A stretch of DNA of 35,453 nt, taken from positions 56,674-92,126 of the forward strand of contig NZ_JAAHGO010000034.1 of assembly GCF_010672455.1 (NCBI RefSeq), in the 5' to 3' direction. Below the pieces are notes generated by a model. That model ran no database searches. It worked only from the letters and a program-made list of their open reading frames with translations, and was not told where the DNA came from. The number at the start of each line of letters is the position of its first letter. Positions within the stretch are counted from its first letter, which is position 1. This document shows positions 25,901 to 34,246 of the stretch, in pieces. A program made the position numbers and the translations under genes. Origin of the DNA: Okeania sp. SIO2C9. GTDB taxonomy: Bacteria > Cyanobacteriota > Cyanobacteriia > Cyanobacteriales > Microcoleaceae.

Positions 25901-27150
25901 ATGGCACTTTAGTCCGGACTCTCATCGGCCATGAGAATTATGTCTATGGTGTAGCATTTAGCCCCCAAGGGGATTTGATTGCTTCTGCTGGTTATGACAA
26001 GACAGTGAAACTGTGGAGACCAAATGGCACTTTAGTCCGGACTCTCACCGGCCATAAGAATTCAGTCATGGGTGTAGCATTTAGCCCCCAAGGGGATTTG
26101 ATTGCTTCTGCTGGTTATGACAAGACAGTGAAACTGTGGAGAACAGATGGCACTTTAGTCCGGACTCTCACCGGCCATGAGAATTATGTCTATGGTGTAG
26201 CATTTAGCCCCCAAGGGGGTTTGATTGCTTCTGCCAGTCGTGACAAGACAGTGAAACTGTGGAGACCAGATGGCACTTTAGTCCGGACTCTCACCGGCCA
26301 TGAGAATTATGTCAGGGGTGTAGCATTTAGCCCCCAAGGGGATTTGATTGCTTCTGCCAGTGCAGACAAGACAGTGAAACTGTGGAGACCAGATGGCACT
26401 TTAGTCCGGAATATCACCGGCCATGAGAATTCAGTCAGGGGTGTAGCATTCAGCCCCAAAGGAGATTTGATTGCTTCTGCCAGTGCTGACAAGACAGTGA
26501 AACTGTGGAACTTTAACCGAGATGACTTGATAGCTCATGCTTGTCAGTGGATGAGTGACTACCTGAAAAATAACCCCAATGTCACTGAAGAGGAGCGTCG
26601 TCTCTGTGGAGTAGAAGCTTCGGCAACGGCTTTGTTTTTGCAGGGTGAAAAGCTAGCAGCAGAGGGTGAAATTAATGAAGCGATTTCTGCTTTCCAAAAG
26701 GCAGTAAAACTAGACTCTGATTTCAGTTTAAATTCCGCAGCAAGTCTGTTACGAAGTGGCAGAAAATTAATAGAAAATCAGAAATTTGATGAAGCTATTT
26801 CTGCTTATAATCAAGTAAAAAAATTAGATTTAAGTTTAGAAATTTCTGCCTCAGATTGGGATAATCTTTGTCGGCAAGGTAGTCTGAACAAGCAAGCAAA
26901 AAAGGTAATGTTTGCCTGTGAAAATGCAGTTGAATTGGAACCTGATAATGAATGGATTCGAGATAGTCGAGGTTTAGCCAGAGCATTAACGGGTGATTTT
27001 CAGGGTGCTATTGAAGACTTTGAGATGTTTATTGAATCGATAGATAATAAAAGCTATGAAAATGCAAAAGCACGACGACAAAGTTGGGTTGATACTTTGA
27101 AAAAAGGAGAAAATCCCTTGACAACAGAGGAATTAGAAAAGCTTCGTTAG
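22978..27150 (+). CDS. nSTAND NTPase with 14 WD40 repeats and a TPR-like tail
   Basis: The 1390-residue protein begins MTTEQNEKS and carries the Asn-rich motif at 19-44 (GNIEFFGNENAMNSVN ... SINQS), then YNYYY. The nSTAND1-type NTPase follows (about 70-490): Walker A GASGSGKSS (111-119), Walker B LLIADQFEEL (204-213) and a winged-helix end with VEVVHEALIRNW. One membrane helix lies at 524-540 between basic residues. From residue 615 there are 14 copies of a 41-residue WD40 unit, enough for two seven-bladed propellers, with a short cap (DDLIAHACQWMSDYLKNN). Residues 1215-1390 look like TPR helices. STAND proteins switch from closed to oligomeric when the sensor binds ligand; here the N-terminal motif has no enzymatic domain, so an effector must be recruited. 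The CHAT protein directly upstream carries the matching motif. No strong ribosome-binding site is visible. Confidence 0.92.
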   Translation: MTTEQNEKSLSNQNQTTGNIEFFGNENAMNSVNSANDVSINQSRTVIYNYYYREQMVLTPAEENADDNLPCPYQGLYHFNPENTEYFFGREVFVEELYQYTETRNFVPVLGASGSGKSSVILAGLVPKLVKTGHWQFTHFRPGTDPFYALARALIPLYAPNLNETQLLTQTDDLSEYLKDTKKTNQLSKVFAQIQHNHPHNRTLLIADQFEELYTLCNDEQTRRKFLDTLLHTFRSFTEKSSLSTVLVATMRADFLGNVLSYPPLADVLRNGDVKIRSMNVEELREVIEKPAQKLGVNFESGLVERILEDVDKEPGNLPLLEFALTELWKQRKSQKLTHQAYEEIGQVSGALTRYADDKFSKLKPEEQQQVHRIFVQLVRPGAGTEDTRRVATRAELNQKNWNLVKKLADARLVVTSRTVVSSETENNSGQETVEVVHEALIRNWGQLKEWMENDREFRAWQERLRGAMHQWEEMKRDKGQLLRGVALLQAQEQLKDRRDELSQGEQEFIRKSQKYKQRKRQRMLAGMVAFSVIISLLAVWSEIQRRKAVISELKAEIRGLNIRLVSGQRTLDLQLEALKLEQGANGTTAEIQTTDILQKTFDWQGHKEINRLEGHENSVNGVAFSPQGDLIASASADKTVKLWRPDGTLVRTLTGHENYVNGVAFSPQGDLIASASADKTVKLWRPDGTLVRTLTGHENYVWDVAFSLQGDLIASASDDKTVKLWRPDGTLVRTLTGHENYVYGVAFSPQGDLIASASRDKTVKLWRLDGTLVRTLTGHENYVNGVAFSPQGDLIASASDDKTVKLWRLDGTLLRNIIGHENSVWRVAFSPQGDLIASASDDKTVKLWRPDGTLVRNIIGHENSVWRVAFSPQGDLIASASGDKTVKLWRPDGTLVRNIIGHENSVWRVAFSPQGDLIASASDDKTVKLWRPDGTLVRTLTGHENYVRGVAFSPQGDLIASASDDKTVKLWRPNGTLVRTLIGHENYVYGVAFSPQGDLIASAGYDKTVKLWRPNGTLVRTLTGHKNSVMGVAFSPQGDLIASAGYDKTVKLWRTDGTLVRTLTGHENYVYGVAFSPQGGLIASASRDKTVKLWRPDGTLVRTLTGHENYVRGVAFSPQGDLIASASADKTVKLWRPDGTLVRNITGHENSVRGVAFSPKGDLIASASADKTVKLWNFNRDDLIAHACQWMSDYLKNNPNVTEEERRLCGVEASATALFLQGEKLAAEGEINEAISAFQKAVKLDSDFSLNSAASLLRSGRKLIENQKFDEAISAYNQVKKLDLSLEISASDWDNLCRQGSLNKQAKKVMFACENAVELEPDNEWIRDSRGLARALTGDFQGAIEDFEMFIESIDNKSYENAKARRQSWVDTLKKGENPLTTEELEKLR
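24820..26515 (+). repeat. WD40-coding array, 14 units of 123 bp
   Basis: The period is exactly 123 bp (41 residues). Units are nearly identical at DNA level, including silent sites. Replacements cluster at the two residues after GHEN-x-V (N, W, Y, R, M then G, R, D), at the S/Y before that V, and at the residue before DKTVKLW (A, D, R, G, Y). Confidence 0.95.
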
Positions 27151-27604
<454 letters not shown>

Positions 27605-30055
27605 ATGACTACAGAACAAAATGATAAACCCTTATCCAATCAAAATCAAACTGCCAGAGATTTGACAGTTTCAGGTAGTGAAAATCCTGTAAATTTTGTC
27701 AATACAACAGAAGGCACTGTAAGTGTTAATCAATCTCGTCATGTTACCTACAATTATTATAGTGAAGTATCGACTGAGAAGATTATTCAGCAACAACTGA
27801 TTAAAGATTCTCCGTATCAAGGACTAAAAAGGTTTAATTTTCAAGATAGAGAATACTTTTTTGGTCGGGATGCTTTGATTAATAAACTATTTGCAGCAGT
27901 TAATAAAAGTAGCTTTACTTTAGTTTTAGGAGCATCAGGAAGTGGTAAGTCATCATTAGTTCGTGCAGGTGTTATTCCTAAACTCAAGACATCTCTAAAC
28001 TTGAACAAATTTTATGATTTTATTTTCACGCCAAATGACGACCCTTTTGAATCTTTATATCGCTGCCTTCTCAGTGAAGAAAAAGATTATAAATTCAGCA
28101 AATTAGAGGCTAAAATTTCCCTGATATCTCAAGCGGATACCCTGCCTGAAGTAATTAGCAAATTAAAAAAAGAGGATGAAAAATGGCTAATTTTTGTAGA
28201 TCAATTTGAGGAATTATTCACCAGTTGCCATGACCTAGAAAAACGAAATAATTTTATTGAAAATCTTGTTCGTGTTGCTAACTCTCAGGATAGTTCCGTA
28301 AAAATTATATTGGCAATGCGGGCTGATTTTTTGGAGCAATTAAGTTCCTATCCAGAATTAGGGATAATTGTCAATCAAAATAATCTTCATCTGCTAACAG
28401 ATATGCACCCAGATGAACTAAAACAAGCAATTGAACTACCTGCAGCCAAGAATGGAGTAGTTTTTGAAGAAGGGTTAGTTAAACAAATTATTAAAGAAGT
28501 TGAGGGGCAAAAAGGTTATCTTCCCTTATTACAATATACTCTAGATTTGCTCTGGCAAAGTGAATGTCAGACTATTGGTTCTGATGGTCGTCCTAATATT
28601 GAAGACCGCATTTTAAACAAGGCAAATTATGCAGCTTTGGAGGGAGTAAGAGGTGCGCTACAAAAGCGAATTAATGATATTTATCAGAATCTAAATCAAG
28701 ATGAACAGTCAGCAACTAAACAAATATTTGTTAAATTGGTAAATATTATTGACACTAATTCGGTTAGTAAGACAGTTAGTAGACGAGCTAATCGGAGTGA
28801 ATTTGTCGGTGAATTAGTAAACAATACTCTGTCAACTTTTATTGATGAAAATTTGCTGGTTAGTAGTGCTGAAGATTTAACCCCAGAAAAGTTAAAGTTG
28901 AGTGAAAGTCAAAGCTCAAAACAATCCGCAACGGTAGAAATTGCCCATGAAATTTTGCTCTCTTCTTGGGATAGGTTAAAAAACTGGGTTGAAGAGGAAA
29001 AAGAAGCTATTCTGCTCAAGAATTGGTTGGCAAGTGAAACAAGACGATGGCAGAAAATTCGCTTGGAGAATGAGTCTAAAGGGATGGCAGAACTATTAAA
29101 AGGCTCGAGATTAGAACAGGTTATTGAGCTGAGGAAGAAAGATGCGTTTAAAAATGTTGGTGGCTTAAGAGCAGAGGAAAATCAATTTATTGATGTTAGT
29201 ATTAAGTGGCAACAGCAACAAGAACAACAAAAGAAAAACCGCCGACGAAATACTATTTTAAGCCTGGCAACTTTTTCAGTCATTTCTTTGGGACTAGCTA
29301 GCTTTGCGGGAATTCAACTATTGGAGGTTAAAAAGGCTGAACAACTTAGACAACAAGAACTTATTCGCTCTGCTTGGATAAGCCTTAAGCCATTAAAAAC
29401 AAAGGAGCAAGAAGGATATTATCAAGAAAAAGATGAAGAATGTGGAACTACCCTCGATTATGGTTTGCGCGATCTCTACTGTAAAATCAAACCCTTTGCT
29501 GATTATCGCAAATTAATTGCGATTTCAGGCTTACCTATTTTCATAAGCGGTCCCCATAGTGATTCCGAACTGAACTTTGATGGTGGCTACGAGTTTGGGT
29601 ATTACAACCCAGAATTTTTAAACTGGATTCAAGAAAATGTGATTATTGACCCTGGTGATAACTTGTTGAAGCAGTCAATTCAATCAGCTTATAACGATAA
29701 AATTAGAGTAGTAGCAAGAGCTTTCTACCAATCACATAAAATTTTGTTTGCAAACCCTGAAGAATTGAAAGCTGTCAAGGATGAATATCAACAACACCTC
29801 ATAGAAAAAAATCTTCCAGACCTTTATTTTGAAAGGTACTGGGAGTTTGGAAAAAAATTGGAGGCTCAAACTAAATCAGGGTTAGAGTATAAATACATAG
29901 TGATGTCATCAGCAGGTTTTTGGGTTCGACGCTCTATGGATGGAACAGAAAAACAGTTTTTTGATATGTTGACAAAACTGTTGAGTATCTACGATAAAGA
30001 TTGGCTGGATCAACAAGAATTAATGGATACTAAACCATTTCAATATAATCAATAG
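27605..30055 (+). CDS. nSTAND NTPase with an unrecognised C-terminal sensor domain in place of WD40
   Basis: The 816-residue protein starts MTTEQNDKPLSNQNQT like its neighbours and carries a diverged copy of the motif (TARDLTVSGSENPVNFVN, then VSVNQS; 16-44). The NTPase has Walker A GASGSGKSS (109-117) and Walker B WLIFVDQFEEL (194-204) and ends with VEIAHEILLSSWDRL. A basic stretch (KKNRRR) precedes one membrane helix at about 549-572. The last 240 residues (575-816) have no WD40 or TPR pattern. They are mixed alpha/beta with SGPHSDSELNFDGGYEFGYY, FLNWIQENVIIDPGDN and YIVMSSAGFWVRRSMDGTEK; I do not recognise the family. By position this part should be the ligand-sensing module. The NTPase is clearly less similar to its two neighbours than they are to each other. 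Confidence 0.88.
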   Translation: MTTEQNDKPLSNQNQTARDLTVSGSENPVNFVNTTEGTVSVNQSRHVTYNYYSEVSTEKIIQQQLIKDSPYQGLKRFNFQDREYFFGRDALINKLFAAVNKSSFTLVLGASGSGKSSLVRAGVIPKLKTSLNLNKFYDFIFTPNDDPFESLYRCLLSEEKDYKFSKLEAKISLISQADTLPEVISKLKKEDEKWLIFVDQFEELFTSCHDLEKRNNFIENLVRVANSQDSSVKIILAMRADFLEQLSSYPELGIIVNQNNLHLLTDMHPDELKQAIELPAAKNGVVFEEGLVKQIIKEVEGQKGYLPLLQYTLDLLWQSECQTIGSDGRPNIEDRILNKANYAALEGVRGALQKRINDIYQNLNQDEQSATKQIFVKLVNIIDTNSVSKTVSRRANRSEFVGELVNNTLSTFIDENLLVSSAEDLTPEKLKLSESQSSKQSATVEIAHEILLSSWDRLKNWVEEEKEAILLKNWLASETRRWQKIRLENESKGMAELLKGSRLEQVIELRKKDAFKNVGGLRAEENQFIDVSIKWQQQQEQQKKNRRRNTILSLATFSVISLGLASFAGIQLLEVKKAEQLRQQELIRSAWISLKPLKTKEQEGYYQEKDEECGTTLDYGLRDLYCKIKPFADYRKLIAISGLPIFISGPHSDSELNFDGGYEFGYYNPEFLNWIQENVIIDPGDNLLKQSIQSAYNDKIRVVARAFYQSHKILFANPEELKAVKDEYQQHLIEKNLPDLYFERYWEFGKKLEAQTKSGLEYKYIVMSSAGFWVRRSMDGTEKQFFDMLTKLLSIYDKDWLDQQELMDTKPFQYNQ

Positions 30056-30332
30056 ACGGTGTTGCTGAATTGAAGTATGAATGCGCGGGGGCGAGTGATG
30101 TTTAATACTGAATTTTGCCCCCCTAGCCCCCCAATTCTGGGGGGAACAAGAATCCATTAGCTGGTAAAAGTCCCCCAATTTTGGGGGATGCGCGGGGGCG
30201 CATGATGTAGCAAATGAGACTTCTCAGACAACCTCTTAGGGAGTGTAATCAAAAAGGTTGAGAAAAATTTGATAATGGTGAAGATAGACAATTTTTTTAT
30301 ACCTAAAATCAAAGGAATTAAATAATAAAATT
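30056..30332. other. Short gap with C/G-rich hairpin repeats
   Basis: Two hairpins of one kind, ccccccaattctgggggg (30127-30144) and tcccccaattttggggga (30171-30188), lie between two gcgcgggggcg-type blocks (30084 and 30190). This is a dispersed intergenic repeat. The hairpins could stop transcription from the upstream gene, but no T-tract follows. Confidence 0.6.
30308..30313 (+). promoter_or_regulatory. Weak ribosome-binding site of the third STAND gene
   Basis: AAAGGA lies about 19 bases before the ATG at 30333, rather far. The start is fixed mainly by the conserved MTTEQN beginning shared by the neighbouring genes. Confidence 0.35.
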
Positions 30333-33300
30333 ATGACTACAGAACAAAATGAAAAATCCCCATCTAATCAAAATCAAACTACTGGAAATATAGAGTTTTT
30401 TGGTAACGAAAATGCCATGAATTCTGTAAATTCAGCCAATGATATAAATATTAATCAATCTCGTACTGTCGTCTATAACTATTATTATGAAAAACAAACA
30501 ATTACAACATCTAATGAAGAAGATGTAGATGATAATTTACCTTGTCCCTATCAAGGTTTATATCACTTTAATCATGAAAATGCCGAATATTTTTTTGGCC
30601 GAGAAGTATTTATTGAAGAACTCTATCAATATACAGAAACTCGAAATTTTGTTCCCGTATTAGGTGCGTCAGGAAGTGGAAAATCTTCAGTTATTTTAGC
30701 AGGATTAGTCCCAAAATTAGTCAAAGCCGGACATTGGCAATTTACCCATTTTCGTCCAGGAACAGACCCGTTTTATGCTCTAGCTCGTGCCTTAATTCCA
30801 CTCTACGCACCCCACCTCAATGAAACTCAACTTCTGACTCAAACTGACGACTTATCTGAGTATTTAAAAGATACAAAAAAGACTAATCAATTATCCAAAG
30901 TTTTTGAACAAATACAGCATAATCATCCCCATAACAGAACTTTATTAATTGCCGACCAATTTGAGGAACTTTACACTCTTTGTAAAGATGAACAAACCCG
31001 CCGAAAATTTCTGGATACTCTCTTATATACATTCCAAACTTTTAGCGAAAAATCATCTTTATCAACAGTATTAGTTACCACAATGCGGGTAGATTTTTTA
31101 GATAATGTATTGGCTTATCCACCATTAGCTGATGTGCTGCGGAAGGATGTAAAAATTCGTTCTATGAATGTAGAAGAACTAAGAGAAGTTATTGAAAAAC
31201 CTGCTCAAAAATTAGGTGTCAATTTTGAAAGCGGACTGGTTGAACGTATTCTCAAAGATGTAGATAAACAACCGGGAAATTTACCTTTATTAGAATTTGC
31301 TTTAACAGAACTTTGGAAAAAACGCCAAGGCAAAGAATTAACTCATCAAGCTTATGAAGAAATAGGTCAAGTTTCTGGTGCATTAACTCGTTATGCTGAT
31401 GATGAATTTAGTAAACTTAAACCTGAAGAAAAAGAACAAGTCCGTCGAATTTTTATTCAGTTAGTGCAACCAGGGGTAGGAACAGAAGACACTAGACGAG
31501 TTGCCACCAAGGCAGATTTAAACGATAAAAACTGGAATTTAGTCAAAAAATTGGCCGATGCACGGTTAGTTGTCACCAGTCGTAATGTTATTACCAGTCA
31601 AACAGCAGATAATTTGCCACAGCAACCGGAAAATATTCAAGAACAAGAAACTGTCGAGGTTGTCCATGAAGCCTTAATTAGAAATTGGGGTCAACTGAAG
31701 GGATGGATGGAAACAGACCGAGAATTTCGCTCTTGGCAAGAACAATTGCGTTCGGCCAAGAAACAATGGGAGGCAACTCATCGCGATCGCGGTTCTTTGT
31801 TACGGGGGGCAGCTCTAGCAAAAGCAGAAGAGAAACTACAGGAGCGTCCAGAAGATTTAGAAGCGGAGAAAGCATTTATTCAGGAGAGTATTCAAGAGCG
31901 CGATCGCCTTCAAGAAGCAGAGGCAGAACGAAAACGCCGAGAGTTGGAAAATGCAAAGAAATTAGCCCAAGCACAGACAGAAGCTCTAGAAGCATCAGAA
32001 GCAAGGGAAGCACAACAAAAGCAAGCAAATCAAAAGCTGCTGATAGGAGCAATATTTCTCGGTTTTGTATCAGTGGTCGCGATAGGTGCATTTTTATGGG
32101 CCAGGGTTCAGACAAAAGAAGCAGAACTGAATCTAGCAGATTCTCACGCTCGTACTTCTATGGCCTTGTTGGGTGAAGGAAAGGATTTAGATGCTTTTTT
32201 AGAAGCCATTCGAGCCGGAAAAATCTTGCAAAAATACCAAGCCAAAGACCCACAGGTTTTGGGTGCCCTGATAGGCAATGTTTATGAGGGCAGGGAGCGT
32301 AACCGTTTGATTGGACACAATGGCCGGGTGTATAGCGTCAGTATCAGTAACGATGGCAAAAAGATTGTTTCTGGCAGTAGCGACAATACCATCAAAGTCT
32401 GGAATCTGGAAACGGGAGAATTAATCCGCACTCTCACCGGACACGATCGCCCTGTCAATAGCGTCAGTATCAGTAACGATGGCAAAAAGATTGTTTCTGG
32501 CAGTGGTGACAACACCATCAAAGTCTGGAACCTGGAAACAGGAAAGGAAATCCGTACTCTCACTGGACACAATGGCTGGGTTTATAGCGTCAGTATCAGT
32601 AATGATGGCAAAAAGATTGTTTCTGGCAGTAGCGACAATACCATCAAAGTCTGGAATCTGGAAACAGGAAAGGAAATCCGTACTCTCACTGGACACAATG
32701 GCCGGGTGTATAGCGTCAGTATCAGTAATGATGGCAAAAAGATTATTTCTGGCAGTGATGACAAAACCATCAAAGTTTGGAATCTAGAAAAAGGGAAGGA
32801 AATCCGCACTCTCACCGGACACGATCGCTCTGTCCATAGCGTCAGTATCAGTAACGATGGCCACACCATTGTTTCTGGCAGTAGCGACAATACCATCAAA
32901 GTCTGGAATCTAGAAACAGGCAAGGAAATCCGCACTCTCACTGGACCCAATGGCGAGGTCTATAGCGTTAGTATCAGTAACGATGGCCACACCATTGTTT
33001 CTGGCGGTTTAGGCAACACCGTCAAAGTCTGGAATCTGGAAACAGGAAAGGAAATCCGCACTCTTACCGGACACGATGGCTGGGTCTTCAGCGTTAGTAT
33101 CGCTAATGATAGCCAAACTATTATTTCTGGCAGTGGTGACAACACCATCAAAGTCTGGAATCTGGAAAAAGGAAAGGAAATCCGTAATCTCAGCGGACAC
33201 GATCGCCCTGTCAATAGCGTCAATATCAGCAACGATAGCAAAATTATTGTTTCTGGCAGTGATGACAAGACCATCAAAGTCTGGAATCTCCAAACGGGAG

Positions 33301-34130
33301 AATTAATCCGCAATCTTACTGGACACGATCGCCCTGTCAATAGCGTCAATATCAGCAACGATAGCAAAATTATTGTTTCTGGCAGTGATGACAAGACCAT
33401 CAAAGTCTGGAATCTCCAAACGGAAGACGAAATCCTTACTCTCAGTGGACACAATGGCGAGGTCAGAAGCGTCAGTATCAGCAAAGATAGCAAAATTATT
33501 GTTTCTGGTAGTTCAGACAACACCATCAAAGTCTGGAATCTCCAAACAGAAGACGAAATCCTTACTCTCACTGAACAGAGTAGCTCAGTCAATATCAGCA
33601 ACGATGGCAAAAAGATTGTTTCTGGTAGTAGCGACAATACCATCAAAGTCTGGAATCTGGAAACGGGAAAATTAATCCGCACTCTCACCGGACACGATTT
33701 AAAACTCCAAAGCGTCAGTATCAGTAACGATGGCAAAAAGATTGTTTCTGGTAGTAGCGACAATACCATCAAAGTCTGGAATCTAGAAACCGGAAAATTA
33801 ATCCGCACTCTCACTGGACATAATGCCTGGGTCAATAGCGTCAGTATCAGCAACGATGGCCAAACCATTGTTTCTGGCAGTGCTGACAGCACCATCAAAG
33901 TCTGGAATCTGCAAACAGGAGACGAAATCCGCACTCTCACCAGAGGTAGTGGCATATTCAATAGGGTTAGTATTAGCAGTGATGGCAAAACTGTTGTTTC
34001 TAGCAGTTCAAACAACACCATCAAAGTCTGGAATATAGACCTTGACTGGTTAATGGAGCATAGCTGTAATTGGGTGAGGAATTATTTGCGGTATAATGCT
34101 CCAGAGGAGGAGAGGGGGTTGTGTGAATGA
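30333..34130 (+). CDS. nSTAND NTPase with coiled coil, membrane helix and 14 WD40 repeats
   Basis: The 1265-residue protein has the same N-terminus and motif as the 22978 protein (GNIEFFGNENAMNSVN ... ININQS, 18-43) and a closely similar NTPase: Walker A at 111-119, Walker B LLIADQFEEL. A charged coiled coil (about 510-566, rich in Glu, Lys, Arg and Ala) replaces the shorter linker of that protein. One membrane helix follows at 569-590 and a helical block with SMALLGEGKDLDAFLEAIRAG. From residue 661 there are 14 WD40 units of 42 residues with an SNDGKKIVSGSSDNTIKVWN core, a family distinct from that of 22978. Unit 11 has lost 3 residues; units 6 and 14 are diverged. The end (DLDWLMEHSCNWVRNYL) is the same cap as in 22978, but there is no TPR tail. 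The role is inferred to be an NLR-like sensor feeding the CHAT effector. Confidence 0.92.
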   Translation: MTTEQNEKSPSNQNQTTGNIEFFGNENAMNSVNSANDININQSRTVVYNYYYEKQTITTSNEEDVDDNLPCPYQGLYHFNHENAEYFFGREVFIEELYQYTETRNFVPVLGASGSGKSSVILAGLVPKLVKAGHWQFTHFRPGTDPFYALARALIPLYAPHLNETQLLTQTDDLSEYLKDTKKTNQLSKVFEQIQHNHPHNRTLLIADQFEELYTLCKDEQTRRKFLDTLLYTFQTFSEKSSLSTVLVTTMRVDFLDNVLAYPPLADVLRKDVKIRSMNVEELREVIEKPAQKLGVNFESGLVERILKDVDKQPGNLPLLEFALTELWKKRQGKELTHQAYEEIGQVSGALTRYADDEFSKLKPEEKEQVRRIFIQLVQPGVGTEDTRRVATKADLNDKNWNLVKKLADARLVVTSRNVITSQTADNLPQQPENIQEQETVEVVHEALIRNWGQLKGWMETDREFRSWQEQLRSAKKQWEATHRDRGSLLRGAALAKAEEKLQERPEDLEAEKAFIQESIQERDRLQEAEAERKRRELENAKKLAQAQTEALEASEAREAQQKQANQKLLIGAIFLGFVSVVAIGAFLWARVQTKEAELNLADSHARTSMALLGEGKDLDAFLEAIRAGKILQKYQAKDPQVLGALIGNVYEGRERNRLIGHNGRVYSVSISNDGKKIVSGSSDNTIKVWNLETGELIRTLTGHDRPVNSVSISNDGKKIVSGSGDNTIKVWNLETGKEIRTLTGHNGWVYSVSISNDGKKIVSGSSDNTIKVWNLETGKEIRTLTGHNGRVYSVSISNDGKKIISGSDDKTIKVWNLEKGKEIRTLTGHDRSVHSVSISNDGHTIVSGSSDNTIKVWNLETGKEIRTLTGPNGEVYSVSISNDGHTIVSGGLGNTVKVWNLETGKEIRTLTGHDGWVFSVSIANDSQTIISGSGDNTIKVWNLEKGKEIRNLSGHDRPVNSVNISNDSKIIVSGSDDKTIKVWNLQTGELIRNLTGHDRPVNSVNISNDSKIIVSGSDDKTIKVWNLQTEDEILTLSGHNGEVRSVSISKDSKIIVSGSSDNTIKVWNLQTEDEILTLTEQSSSVNISNDGKKIVSGSSDNTIKVWNLETGKLIRTLTGHDLKLQSVSISNDGKKIVSGSSDNTIKVWNLETGKLIRTLTGHNAWVNSVSISNDGQTIVSGSADSTIKVWNLQTGDEIRTLTRGSGIFNRVSISSDGKTVVSSSSNNTIKVWNIDLDWLMEHSCNWVRNYLRYNAPEEERGLCE
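32313..34038 (+). repeat. WD40-coding array, 14 units of 126 bp
   Basis: The period is 126 bp, with one 9-bp deletion in unit 11 (33573-33689). Replacements concentrate in the three residues between GH and V (for example NGR, DRP, NGW, DRS, NGE), the residue after V (Y, N, H, F, R) and the residue before D-[NK]-T (S, G, D, A). Confidence 0.93.
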
Positions 34131-34246
34131 GTCGAGAAAATATTTATGTAACTCAAACCCTTGAAATTGCTTCCTTCCACTCCGTTCCAGTCGCAATGAC
34201 ATAGTGACATTTAATTATGTTTATCTACTTATAAATATCTTTTTTT

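Noticed and set aside
30127-30188. C/G-rich hairpins as rho-independent terminators
   Set aside because: The stems are strong but no T-tract follows, and the same blocks look like a dispersed repeat.
32960-34024. Long minus-strand ORF (354 codons) opposite the second WD40 array, and similar ones at 25323-25802, 32282-32950 and 26307-26492
   Set aside because: They are antisense frames kept open by the 126- or 123-bp period of the repeats; their products are low-complexity and have no start signals.
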